NCBI GenBank assembly: GCA_001931875.2
Contig: MSJH02000818.1
Span: 62,001-126,000, forward strand
Source of the DNA: Byssochlamys sp. IMV 00236
Lineage: Eukaryota > Ascomycota > Eurotiomycetes > Eurotiales > Thermoascaceae
DNA: 64,000 nucleotides
Reading direction: 5' to 3'
Shown: piece after piece, positions 51,403 through 62,491 of the stretch
Position numbering within the stretch: the first letter of the stretch is position 1
Layout of the letters: every line of letters starts with the position of its first letter
Notes under the pieces: generated by a model
Databases searched by the model: none
What the model was told of the DNA's origin: nothing
What the model saw: only the letters and a program-made list of their open reading frames with translations
Translations under genes and position numbers: made by a program

Positions 51403-52210
51403 TCAGCTGGTAACGCAGGGCAAACATAAAAGATAAGCATCCGAGGGCCATTTTATGAAAAACATCAATGCTTGTCTTTCCATGAACACAAACTCGTGAT
51501 TCCCCCCCCGTCGTGCATCTAGATATAACAAGTTGCTTTTGGGTTGTGGTGAATGACAATAGTGTACTCCGTGGTACATAAAAACAATTTGAGAATCTAG
51601 CAAGAATACGTTATCTGCTCTCTCGAGAAGCTCCGGCAGATGATCCGGTTTTCGGTAACGAGTGGTGGTTGAACGAGTAATAGGAACGAACATGTATTCC
51701 TCAGTTAAGGGGGTAGAAGCTCGAGTCCAATCAAAGTGTATGACGGAATGTAGAACATTATAATGTCTATATATATGGGCGGGTAACATGATGCAGGCTT
51801 GAGATCCAGGTATATTGAGGAGAGTATTGGAAAGGAAAGTCTTGGGATCGGGGCTCTTCTCTAGTGTCTTAAATATTGTCAAGACCGGGGAATGTATTCA
51901 TCTTGGGCCGCCCATTCATCGTGGACTTGTAGTCGGGTAGAGCATGAATGATTACGGGGATCGAGCGGACTTTGCCATCAATATCGGGAATATGTGAATT
52001 CATATAATTCATATCATCTCTTGGCAATGAGGAAAAAGGCCATGCTAGGGAAAACAGTCTGTGGAAACAGGAACATGCAAACAGTGGGAAAGTGCAGATA
52101 TAGAAACCCGCAAAGGCTGTCCACCAGAGCCAATCGAACGAACCCAATCTAGCGCCGATGCAAATGTAGTGCGCACGGAACGACCGAAACAAATTCTGCC
52201 GCAGGTGCAT
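51403..52210 (-). other. Two adjoining unrecognised minus-strand frames
   Basis: The frame 52210-51869 (113 codons) has a hydrophobic N-terminal segment (WLWWTAFAGFYICTFPLF). The frame 51882-51403 (159 codons) has ordinary soluble composition (LPELLERADNVFLLDSQIVF). They overlap by 14 nt in different frames, which suggests either a frameshifted single gene or chance. The downstream frame has a run of eight G at about 51503 that could be a slippage site or sequencing error. No family recognised. Confidence 0.3.
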
Positions 52211-52289
52211 GAGAGAAGATCATCCAAAACCCATCGTACTCGTCGTTGAAATTATAAATATGAAAGACGCAGCAAAGCATAACAGGACA

Positions 52290-53068
52290 TCAAACATTGT
52301 CGTCATGGTAGTAGAAATTTATATCGCGAGGCCTTCGGCGATTGTAGGACACGAAGTCATTGTTGTCGGGTGGTCGCTCGTTCCGTGTGTTTGCGGTCAA
52401 CATGCTCTGTATGCTCATGCACACGCTCTCTACTGTCTGCACTGGAGACCAGCCCACAGAACTCAGCAGATCGAGACAGATAATTCCGTTGCTGTAGATA
52501 TGCGGATGGATGGGAATAGGCCGCGGCGTTCCGGAACTGGGTTGGAGTTCGATAAATTGGACTTCCGGTGGCTCTACGGTATCGTTAGCAACAGCAGCAC
52601 GTCATGAGATAGCTAATGTATAGAAGTAATAGAAAACTGGGCAGGATGGTGAATGCCCGGATTTCCACGTACCTATGGGGTACTTGGAACTGAAGGTAAA
52701 CTTCAACCGGTAGGTCTGATCCTTGTAGAGAGGGTTGTCATCCAGAACTTTGATATCCATCTGCCACTCTTCGAGGTTCTCTGCTTTGGCAATCTCGATC
52801 CCCGGCGGTAGGTGGCCGTGCATCTGCTCATCGATTTAGCAACGGTCCCTTTGCCGTTTCAGAATACGCATTGGTCTCCGGAATGTAGGTAAGACGGAAA
52901 GATGATACGAGGCAACTGGCGATAGAGACATAAAGAAGAGTAGAAGTCTAGGTACGTACCTTAGCCAGCTCCTGTGTATTCTGCGTTAGCAAAGAGAGAA
53001 TCAATTGACCGTGCGGGGAAAGCGGGTGTTGTGTGGCTTGCCTTGCTCAGACGTTTACTGGCAAACAT
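52290..53068 (-). CDS. UBE2W-type ubiquitin-conjugating enzyme E2
   Basis: Four exons: 53068-53042, 52971-52960 (12 nt), 52823-52673 and 52573-52290, giving 157 aa. The first helix reads MFASKRLSK-ELAK-MHGHLPPGI across three exons, exactly the E2 alpha-1 pattern. The core has YRLKFTFSSKYPIEPPEV and IHPHIYSNGIICLDLL with catalytic Cys96. The usual HPN tripeptide is HPH (86-88), as in UBE2W. W-S-P and RPPDN follow. The known UBE2W property is attachment of ubiquitin to protein alpha-amino groups; whether fungal members share this is inference. Intron 1 has a GC donor. Its 3' end abuts the decayed accessory block. Confidence 0.9.
52960..52971 (-). other. 12-nt microexon of the E2 gene
   Basis: GAGCTGGCTAAG (Glu-Leu-Ala-Lys) lies between CACAG and GTACGT. 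It is in phase 0 on both sides, so skipping would also keep frame but would delete one turn of helix 1. Confidence 0.8.
52972..53041 (-). other. GC-AG intron of the E2 gene
   Basis: The donor reads AGCAAG|GCAAGC and the acceptor ACACAG; the intron is 70 nt. The only nearby GT (GTAAAC, inside exon 1) leads to a stop after the splice. The GC donor yields the expected KRLSKELAK helix. Confidence 0.8.
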
Positions 53069-53955
53069 TGTGCCGGCGGAAAAGCACTTCTAGAGAACTA
53101 GGTTCACGCAGCAGAGAATATAGGAGCCTAAGCCTAACTGCTTCGTCCTCGAGCTATGACAAGAGTACAACGGTGGGTTTCTTGGGCGGCTATGGAACGA
53201 GATCTATGACGTTGTGTCCCGATAGGCGTCGCGGATCGAAAAATACGGAGAGGGTATCAGGGCGGGCAAAGAGGGGGTAAAGAGTGTAGCAGTCAGATCT
53301 GAATAATGGAGCAGAAGGTAGTAGTAGAAATATATTTACGCCGAGAGGCTCACGAGAGAGCGAGTGATGGTGGTTGCTGGCCCTGACAGTCATCGCGCTC
53401 TTGTCACCTGCCGCGATCAACCGGCGGCCTAGCGTGACGGGTCCCCCACGTTGGGCCCGATCGCCACCAATATCGAGTCTATACTCGAAAAGAGCTATTT
53501 TCTACTATCTAGGCTTCTTTCTAGTATCTACGCACTAACTTAGCAGAGCAGTCTCCGCTCAGGATTATTATTATTATTTTTAGGCACGTTATGGGGTTGT
53601 AAATTCAGGCCATGCGCGAGTCGCAAATGATATACTCTATACTACTCAGCATCCAATGACAACAAAACCACAGCAGCGCGTTTCTGCGCCTGCATAATCC
53701 AACAGCAAGACCTGATCCAGTGCATATCAACAAATGTCCCACGCATTCGCAGGGAGAAAGAGAATCCAAAGTGGTCACAGAGAACAAAGATACCACGAGC
53801 ATCGAAAGAACCGCCCATTTGGACGCGAAGAGGGGGAATCATGGATGAAGCAATTGAAGAAACCGAAAGTCGCAGTTGCGAACGACGCGGATCGGGACAA
53901 CGCTCGGGAGGGCTGAGGTCGAGACGGAGATGATGGAAGAAGGCGTCCGAGGGAA
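53069..53955. other. Intergenic between E2 gene and cmkB
   Basis: These 887 bp contain the E2 promoter and the cmkB 3' UTR. A short (ATT)n run is at 53565-53578. No gene recognised. Confidence 0.5.
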
Positions 53956-55367
<1,412 letters not shown>

Positions 55368-57295
55368 AGTCGTGACTGTAGAAGAGTCAGGGTGTCAGTC
55401 ATTGCCGAGCCCAGGATCTAAACTGTAGGAGATAAAAAGAGACGCGAACAAGGACTGAAACTTGCAGACCATGATACAGTAACAGCGCAACGATGTTGAA
55501 AAGGGAGGCACCATCCCCCAGCAAGGCCAAGGCTAGCTCTACCAGCGATTTGACAGTATCCTGGCGAGCTATCGCAGCCTCGCGATCACCCGCACTCCCC
55601 ATTTCTTCAAGAGCGTCTCAATTGACACGCACGAGGCCATACATAACGCAGATCCTGCAGCAAAGGAAAAACCGATCGGATCAGATCGTTTTGTACTCAC
55701 AGCTCATGTTTGCAGAGTGGGAATCAGGCAACTGCCTCCTGACTCCGATTTGTCTGTCTGTTTTTGTTGGTTGATTTGCTAGCGAGAAAGCAGTGGGCTC
55801 TTTCCCCGCACTTGTGACCGCGACGTGGGCGCCGATAAAAGTTCGACGACGACGAAGACTTCACGGACGATGCGTCGAAGGGAATCAGTTCGTCCTTCTC
55901 GTACCGTGGAGAGGGAAGGAGAATTGTAGGATAGGAAAACGGTGAAGGGAGGAGGAAGGACTGTGATCGTCGGCGGGGGAGGGAGGGAGCTGGGATGCTC
56001 GATCGCTATCGGGCGCGGCTTCGTGGCGCCTAACAATGTTTTATGTTCGAGAGGGGGAAACTAGCTAACTAACTAATAATACTTCATTAGTTTTCGAGGG
56101 GCTTGGGTTTTGTCTTGGTAGTAGTTCGCTGTGTCTGGCCAAGTACAGTACCTACCTAATAATAATAATAATCCACCACGCCAGTAGTGAGCCCGCACGA
56201 GGCAGACAAGTCGTTTTCCGTGAAAGATTAACTTATTGGCGAAGATCAATTAGTTAGTTAAATAATGATTATTGACTGCGACAACTCCAAGTTACTCAGC
56301 CCTCGAATCCAGTAACTATTTATGTACGGTAGACTAATAAGTTATCTGGCCTAACTAACGAACCAGACTAACTCAACTCCTGCGACAAAAAAAAAAGGGG
56401 AACAAATAATAATCGTCAGTCGCAGAAGCGAGTACCATAAATCGACACGGCACAGCCCCAGGAAAGTCGTGGATAGCGGGGCAGGGGCTGCAGCGTCAGG
56501 ACTCAGCCGTCACGAAAAAAAAAAACGCCCAGCTGGAGCACAGTGGAGCCTCTGCAACTATCTACAGTAACTAGTTATCAGCGATCAACCGTTCATCGCA
56601 TCCGCCACAGTCTCCAGCCTCAAAGTTGGACGCGTTCGTATTCTCACTACTTCTGAAAAGAGTTATTGCAAACCATTCCGGAAAAAAAAAAGTGATACTC
56701 TTAAATCTAATCATGGGCCATGACTTGGACGAACCAGCGACGCGCAGATAAGCTAATTTCGCAGCGTCGACAAATGCACCAGGAGAGATCTCATGATGTG
56801 GTCCAATGCGATGGGATAGAAGAGAACGAGAGGGATGCGCAGTGTTGAGTCTGGCCAAGGAAAAAGTCCATAGATGTCGCAGGAATATATTCGCTGTTCA
56901 AGTAACCCAGTCAGCTTTGCAATACAATCCGTCCCTCACCACTACGTGGTTTTCATCCTATATTCCGTCCTGGAGTACACAGTGATAACTTACTTGCTTG
57001 CTATGATAACTGACAATTCCTAAATGGATATCCTACCTTAGACATTGAGGTAAGTATCACCAAGTCACTAGCTCGCGTACTTTCAGACCCCATGAACCCG
57101 CGTCTCGAGACTGTTACACCCAACTACACAGTTAATAACCCGATCATGTGCCCTCATCAGGAAGCCACCCAGCCGGGCGCACACCTCAATTCAATAACAA
57201 TCTGTTAACAGTCTACCACCCTAATGAACCTGAACTTAAAAAGTCCAAATCACCAAGAAGAAACGAAAGCAAAGCCAAGAAAAAACGAGATAAAC
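55368..57295. other. Long intergenic region upstream of cmkB
   Basis: The first 450 bp is GC-balanced and CT-rich in the minus sense, probably cmkB promoter/leader; a 68-codon minus frame with ATG at 55602 (MGSAGDREAAIARQ) lies in it. From about 56.0 kb it turns AT-rich with CTAACTAA words, (AAT)n at about 56158-56171 and A-tracts. No gene called. Confidence 0.5.
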
Positions 57296-57708
57296 ATGCT
57301 CCTCCTCATCATTTACACTCTCACCTTTTTCGCGATCCTTGGCGCTTGGATATCTGGTGCTTTAGACCCGTATCAGAAGCGTATGCAGGAAATCGTTCTC
57401 GATAGGATGGGCGAGACGAAGGTCCCGCATCCGTTGAAGAGTAAGTGACCCTTCTTCTTTTCCTTTGCTCTGCAGATACCTATCTTTCTCTTGAAATCAT
57501 GCTATTATGGACATAAATATATGTCCATAGATTGGGTAGTAAACATGGTTACTGATGCTTATTGTCTATGATATCGATAGAATCGCTCGTGGGAAAGCAA
57601 CTGATTGAAGACGAGAACCTAAATAAGATTCAGGACCGTCTTGGCGAAGAGATCAAGGGTGTCTTTGGCAAGGGCGGAGCTGGAGGTGGGTTGAGTAAGG
57701 ATTTATGA
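57296..57708 (+). CDS. Small single-pass membrane protein, conserved-looking, unknown
   Basis: Exons are 57296-57440 and 57581-57708 (intron 140 nt), giving 90 aa. The start MLLLIIYTLTFFAILGAWIS is a hydrophobic anchor. A charged helix (DPYQKRMQEIVLDRMGETK) and a second exon rich in Glu/Lys (LIEDENLNKIQDRLGEEIK) follow, ending Gly-rich GGAGGGLSKDL. In-frame and out-of-frame upstream ATGs exist (57148, 57224), but the anchor start fits a small tail-out or ER/mitochondrial membrane protein. I do not recognise a named family. Confidence 0.6.
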
Positions 57709-58234
57709 GATCAGGGCGATTGGCTCGGGACACAGATATTGATCTCATGAGGAACGGCGAAAGGTCTTATTGGGACTCCCCGGATTGAGAATCAGGTTTG
57801 GGCGTTTATCTCGGAATTGCTTCAGCTGGAGAAATTTCTATATCCAAGGTCTATGTGAGCTTGGGTTAGCTACACAGCGTTTTGCACTGCTGGTGATTAA
57901 GATATGCGGAATAGAATAATAATAACTTGCATTTAGCAGTTCGTACTAATACACTCATGAAGGCACATTATACATTAAGAAAGTTCCCAGCTGGGATAAC
58001 ATGACTCTAACCCATCGAACGACATTCCATGCTCTTCGTCTGGCATATCCTGGAAATAAGTGATAGAAAGTAGCAAGGCAACCAAGCAAACAGATAATAG
58101 AGAAAATAACAAGCTGAAACATTCAGAACGACAGGAAGAGGGACGGGAGATGCTGAATCGAAACGAATTGAAAGGAGATCGACAGTCAGAGTAGAAAACG
58201 CCATCCTTTATCATATCATGAGAATCGTATCCAC
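57709..58234. other. Convergent intergenic region
   Basis: These 526 bp between convergent genes are AT-rich around 57.9 kb. No gene. Confidence 0.5.
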
Positions 58235-59471
58235 CTACTTCAGCTCATAAAGCTCATCCAAAACTTCCGAGCAGAGGTCACGATAATAGTCTCGTCCCTT
58301 CCACCCGCAATTTTCTGATCTCAAGCCGACTGTAGTCCAGCCTTCAGAGCGCAAACGGGCAATTCGTTGCTGTTTCGTCTCCTCTAGACCGCGAGCTTGA
58401 CGCGGAGAAAGGGACGGTGAGCCAACCGGCGTGAAACTCCAGAAGGATGAGCTGCGTTTGATTTTAGAGGCTTGATGAAGTCGTTGCATTTCGGTGACGG
58501 ATGCAATAAGACGCGAGATATCCGCAATTGTACCATTCAGTTGCGCGCTGAAGGAGCGGATATGGTCGTTGTAGCGGCATATGGCTTCCGCACGGGGTGG
58601 ACTCATAGGGGAAGGTTGTTCACTAGAGAACGTGTCCGGGCTCTTTTTGAGGGAGATTGGGAAGACACGTCTGGCCGGTTCTATTTTCAAAGGAAGAGGT
58701 GGCAGAGGGCGGCCTTTAGTTGGAGTCTCGGGAAGAGAAAGCCCCTTGAGAGGCTCCACGTCATATGTGGTATCGCCAGCAGAGGCTATCTGAGGAGAGC
58801 GCTTTCGGATCCGAAGGGGTGCAGGCATCAGGTCGGCCATTTCCATATCTCTAGGAGACAACTTGAACTTCAACGGTCTAAGCCCCTTCATGAGATTGCT
58901 GTCAGGAGATATGAATGGATCGTCTTCTGACAGGATCGATGACTCGATTGGTGTTTCTTCTCGATCATACTGCGTGCTGCTGCTCCAGATACTCTCGATG
59001 GTTGAGATATCAGATGGAGACGACGCATGATCCTGAACAGCAACAGGACTCGAGTCTTCCATATCTGGCACGGTAATGACGTTGGGCAAAGACAAGCTGC
59101 AAGCCGTCAGGTTATCCAACGCGAGATTAAGGAATTGCAGCTTGTTCCTAGAGTAGTTGTGCGCGGCGCGGCCGAGTTCCTCGTAGCAGATGGCAATGTA
59201 GAAATGAATGTATGTCTTGTAGACTGCATGAATCTAGAAAAGAGTCAGTATTATCCAGGAAATGTTGTTTCTTATGATGAATAATTACCGTCCCTCTAGA
59301 TTTCTCGAGAAGCTCGTTCGAACGCGCAGCACATTGCTTATATTGACGTCTCAGATATAGAATCTTGACTTTCTCGAGTACAAGCTTCCAATCTTCTGGA
59401 GACCTGGGCAAGGGAAAGTCTTCCTCTGCTGTAAGATCCGGCTGAAGTTTGCGTGTGACGGAAATAGCCAT
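58235..59471 (-). CDS. TPR-like N-terminal domain protein with disordered tail, function unknown
   Basis: Exons are 59471-59289 and 59233-58235 (intron 55 nt, GTAATT..CTAG), giving 393 aa. The start MAISVTRKL is chosen over a frame extension without support. The N-terminal 110 residues form paired helices typical of a tetratricopeptide-like unit: WKLVLEKVKILYLRRQYKQC, then after the intron IHAVYKTYIHFYIAICYEEL and GRAAHNYSRNKLQFLNLALD. The rest is Ser/Pro-rich with likely phosphosites, a polyproline patch (GRPLPPLPLK) and a C-terminal helix GRDYYRDLCSEVLDELYELK. It is conserved-looking in ascomycetes from memory, without an assigned role. Confidence 0.7.
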
Positions 59472-60767
59472 GATGAAATTGAAGATGTGAAAATGAACGC
59501 GGTTGATATCTGACTGGTACAGCAAGTAGAACTACAGGAGTGGAAAGCAGATATCTGCCAAAAAGGAACGACTAGTGTATAGGAACAAAATGACAAACGA
59601 ATGACACGAAGGAGAAGAAATATGAGGTTTGGAAGAACGAATGGTGTTTTCATGGAGGCGCGCAGCGCATCTGAAAGTGGGCCATAACGCGAAGTAAACA
59701 GACCACGCTACATGGGAAGGCACCAGCACCAGAAGCTTCGAAGTGAAGGCTATGTAAACATTCTATTCACTCATTTCAATCAATAGGTAAATAGACCCTA
59801 GATCTGAATATTCCCTAACAATAGGCCATTTACCATCTCGCCGTTCCACATGGAGATTCCCTTCTATTCGATCTTTTACATAACACACCACTTAATGTCG
59901 AGATGTACAGATATAACAGGCCGCTTGTTTCCATTCAGGATAATTGAGAGCATCAGTTACGGTATGAGCAAGACAGTAACATCCTGAACCGTTTCTGCTG
60001 CATCAAGGCAGAAGATCATAAGCATGTGACTTTATACCTACTAAATGCAGACGGGAAATCAAATAATGAATAGACTATTATAATGTATTGTAGAAGCAGC
60101 AAATCTTCCATCAAGAATACTACTTTCCTGATGGATTGATCTTCCAAAGGTCATATTAATCTAAACCTACTCACGACAATCCCAAATCATTCCATAACCG
60201 CGATACGGGCTATGGGGACCGAGTCACCAAACCTTCCATATACTTATGGCGTAGGCATCACAAGTATACCTACAGTACCATGGATACCTAATACTACCAT
60301 GATATTCAGTACCCTGTTCATCTATAAGTAGTCCCACAGCATAAAGGAAAACGCATTCTCAACCAATTAATCCTATGAACTCACATCTATGCTAAGAAGC
60401 CACTATTAGTAGACCACGGATTCCCATCATCACATTATCATTATTTAATCCCGCTACTTCTTACATGGGGATAAAAATGTGTGGCTTTGCCATAAATTGC
60501 GGAATTTGGCCAGCAATTGCAGAGAACTAGTTAGTTAAAGTTAGTTACCTAGGTAGGTAGCAGGTCGATAAGCGCAAACGCGGGGAAGTCGTCATACCAT
60601 GAAAAAGATAAGCTCAGATCCTCATCGATCTCCCTTCTGCCTAGGGAAATACTCCAGAGTTGCCTAGGAATACCCTACTTCTCATCCTCCTATATCCAAC
60701 TCACCACTCTCTCTATCTCAAGAAGAAAAATACAAAGAACATACCACTTACCCACCCACCAAGCAAA
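59472..60767. other. Divergent intergenic region
   Basis: About 1.3 kb of AT-rich DNA separate the TPR-like gene and the TDP2-like gene. A CTAGTTAGTTA word followed by CCTAGGTAGGTAG lies at about 60528-60561, 210 bp before the TDP2-like start. A minus frame over 59532-59729 is not supported. Confidence 0.5.
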
Positions 60768-62042
60768 ATGTCAACCGCACCTCTTCTCCCCGAAGGATTA
60801 TTTACCCGCAAACCACCCACTCTCTGGCAACGCGATATACCATACCCCCAGCCATTCTACTACTTCAACCCCTCAAACCAAGCCTGGACAGCAGCATCCT
60901 CAACTTCTGAACTCCAAGCCTCACAAACAAGCAACGCAGATATAAGCAACGCACACACTTACAACGAAACAACCCCTCCCTCCCAAATCCACCTCCTAAC
61001 ATGGAACATCGACGCCTTAGTCCCCTACGCCAAACAACGAATGGCATCCGCATTGGAATATCTCAAGAAATTATATCATGACATCCAACAAAAACCCACC
61101 TCTTCTCCATTAATAATCTTCTTCCAAGAAATGCTCGATTCAGACCTCCAACAAATCCAAGAGACGGATTGGATCCGTGAGAACTTCTACGTGACGGATC
61201 TAAGCGATGAGTTCTGGGAGGGTGGATATTACGGTACGACGACGCTGGTTGAGAAGAAAGTGGATATTCAGAGGGTGTTTCGAGTCCATTATAAAGCGAC
61301 GAGGATGCAGAGAGATGGGTTGTTTGTTGATGTGAATGTTCGGGCTGTGGATGGTATGTTTTTTTTTTTTTCTCCCCTTTCCACGCCTCTTTCTCTGTTC
61401 TACTATTCTATTTTATACGGATATATATGCCCAGGGAGAAAGATGTAGGCATGGAATTTATACTGAGATGACCCCAACCAAACAGAAGATGAAGATAAAT
61501 CTACAACCCTCCGCGTCTGCAACACCCATCTCGAAAGCCTCACTCAGAACCCACCTCGTCGGCCCATTCAACTTCGCATAGCATCTACATATATGCACGG
61601 CTCGGGCCCGTTAGATCAAGAATCCGCTTCATCCATGCCTATTTCAGTACCTATCCCGCACGCGGCCCTTTTAGCAGGGGACCTGAACGCCTTCGCACCC
61701 GAAGACCTCACTGCGCCAGTTGAATGCGGTTTACAAGACGCGTTCCTTGCCCTAGGTGGAACGGACGGTACTGAGGAAGGGTATACATGGGGCCAGCAGG
61801 CTCCTGAGGAATTGCGGCGGAAATTCGGATGTAGTCGGATGGATAAGATTCTGTTTTGTGGCGGGGTGAAAGCTGAGGCGTTGGAGAGGATCGGGGAAGG
61901 GGTTAAGGCGCACCTGGGAGATTTGTTTGAGCCCGATAGCGACGATAGCGAGTCTGTGGATCTGGATGTATGGGTAACGGATCATTTGGGATTGTTGGGG
62001 GAGTTTACGATTCTGAAGGAGAAGGCTGTTGCTGGTAGTTAG
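60768..62042 (+). CDS. TDP2-like endonuclease/exonuclease/phosphatase-family phosphodiesterase
   Basis: Exons are 60768-61353 and 61486-62042 (intron 132 nt), giving 380 aa. The four Mg-dependent nuclease blocks are visible in order: LLTWNIDALVP (residues 77-87, metal Asn80), IIFFQEML (Glu121), GDLNAFAPED, and the terminal DHLGLLGEF. A YGTTTL strand and RVCNTHLES lie between. TWNID followed by FQE is the TDP2 signature, so a 5'-tyrosyl-DNA phosphodiesterase role in removing stalled topoisomerase II is the best guess. Other EEP activities are possible. The intron begins GTATG followed by 13 T. A short acidic linker (DEDEDK) spans the splice. Confidence 0.8.
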
Positions 62043-62491
62043 CAGGGAGAAATGACCTGTAGAAAATTGTACTTCTACATTTCCTCGTTTGGATATCATG
62101 CTGAAGACCACAGAGTTGTAGATCTCATCAGCAAACACTCAATTAACGATCTCATGGATGATCCTCGTAATACATATTCAGGAATACAAATTTCAAAAAC
62201 AACAATCAATCCCACCACCAACGCCATGATCCCATCTGGCCATCGGCCAATCACTCGTGTCCTCAACGCCATCACCAAAGATGAATCGAACTCAATCGTA
62301 ACCACCCAAGAAGGACCTAAATCCGGTCTTCATCGAAAGGAAACTTTTCATTCGTGGCTCATGCATGCAAAGTTCTCGGTAACTTCGAGATTCGTGAAAA
62401 CAGGTAAAAGAAGGAGTCATGTTATGATGTTTCGTTGACCGCATGTGTGGTTGTTAGGGGCTATTAGCTCGGATACAAGTGAGTATTCTCA
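62043..62491. other. Convergent intergenic region
   Basis: These 449 bp lie between two convergent genes. Frames of about 70-129 codons occur on both strands across it, but none has a recognised family. Confidence 0.45.
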
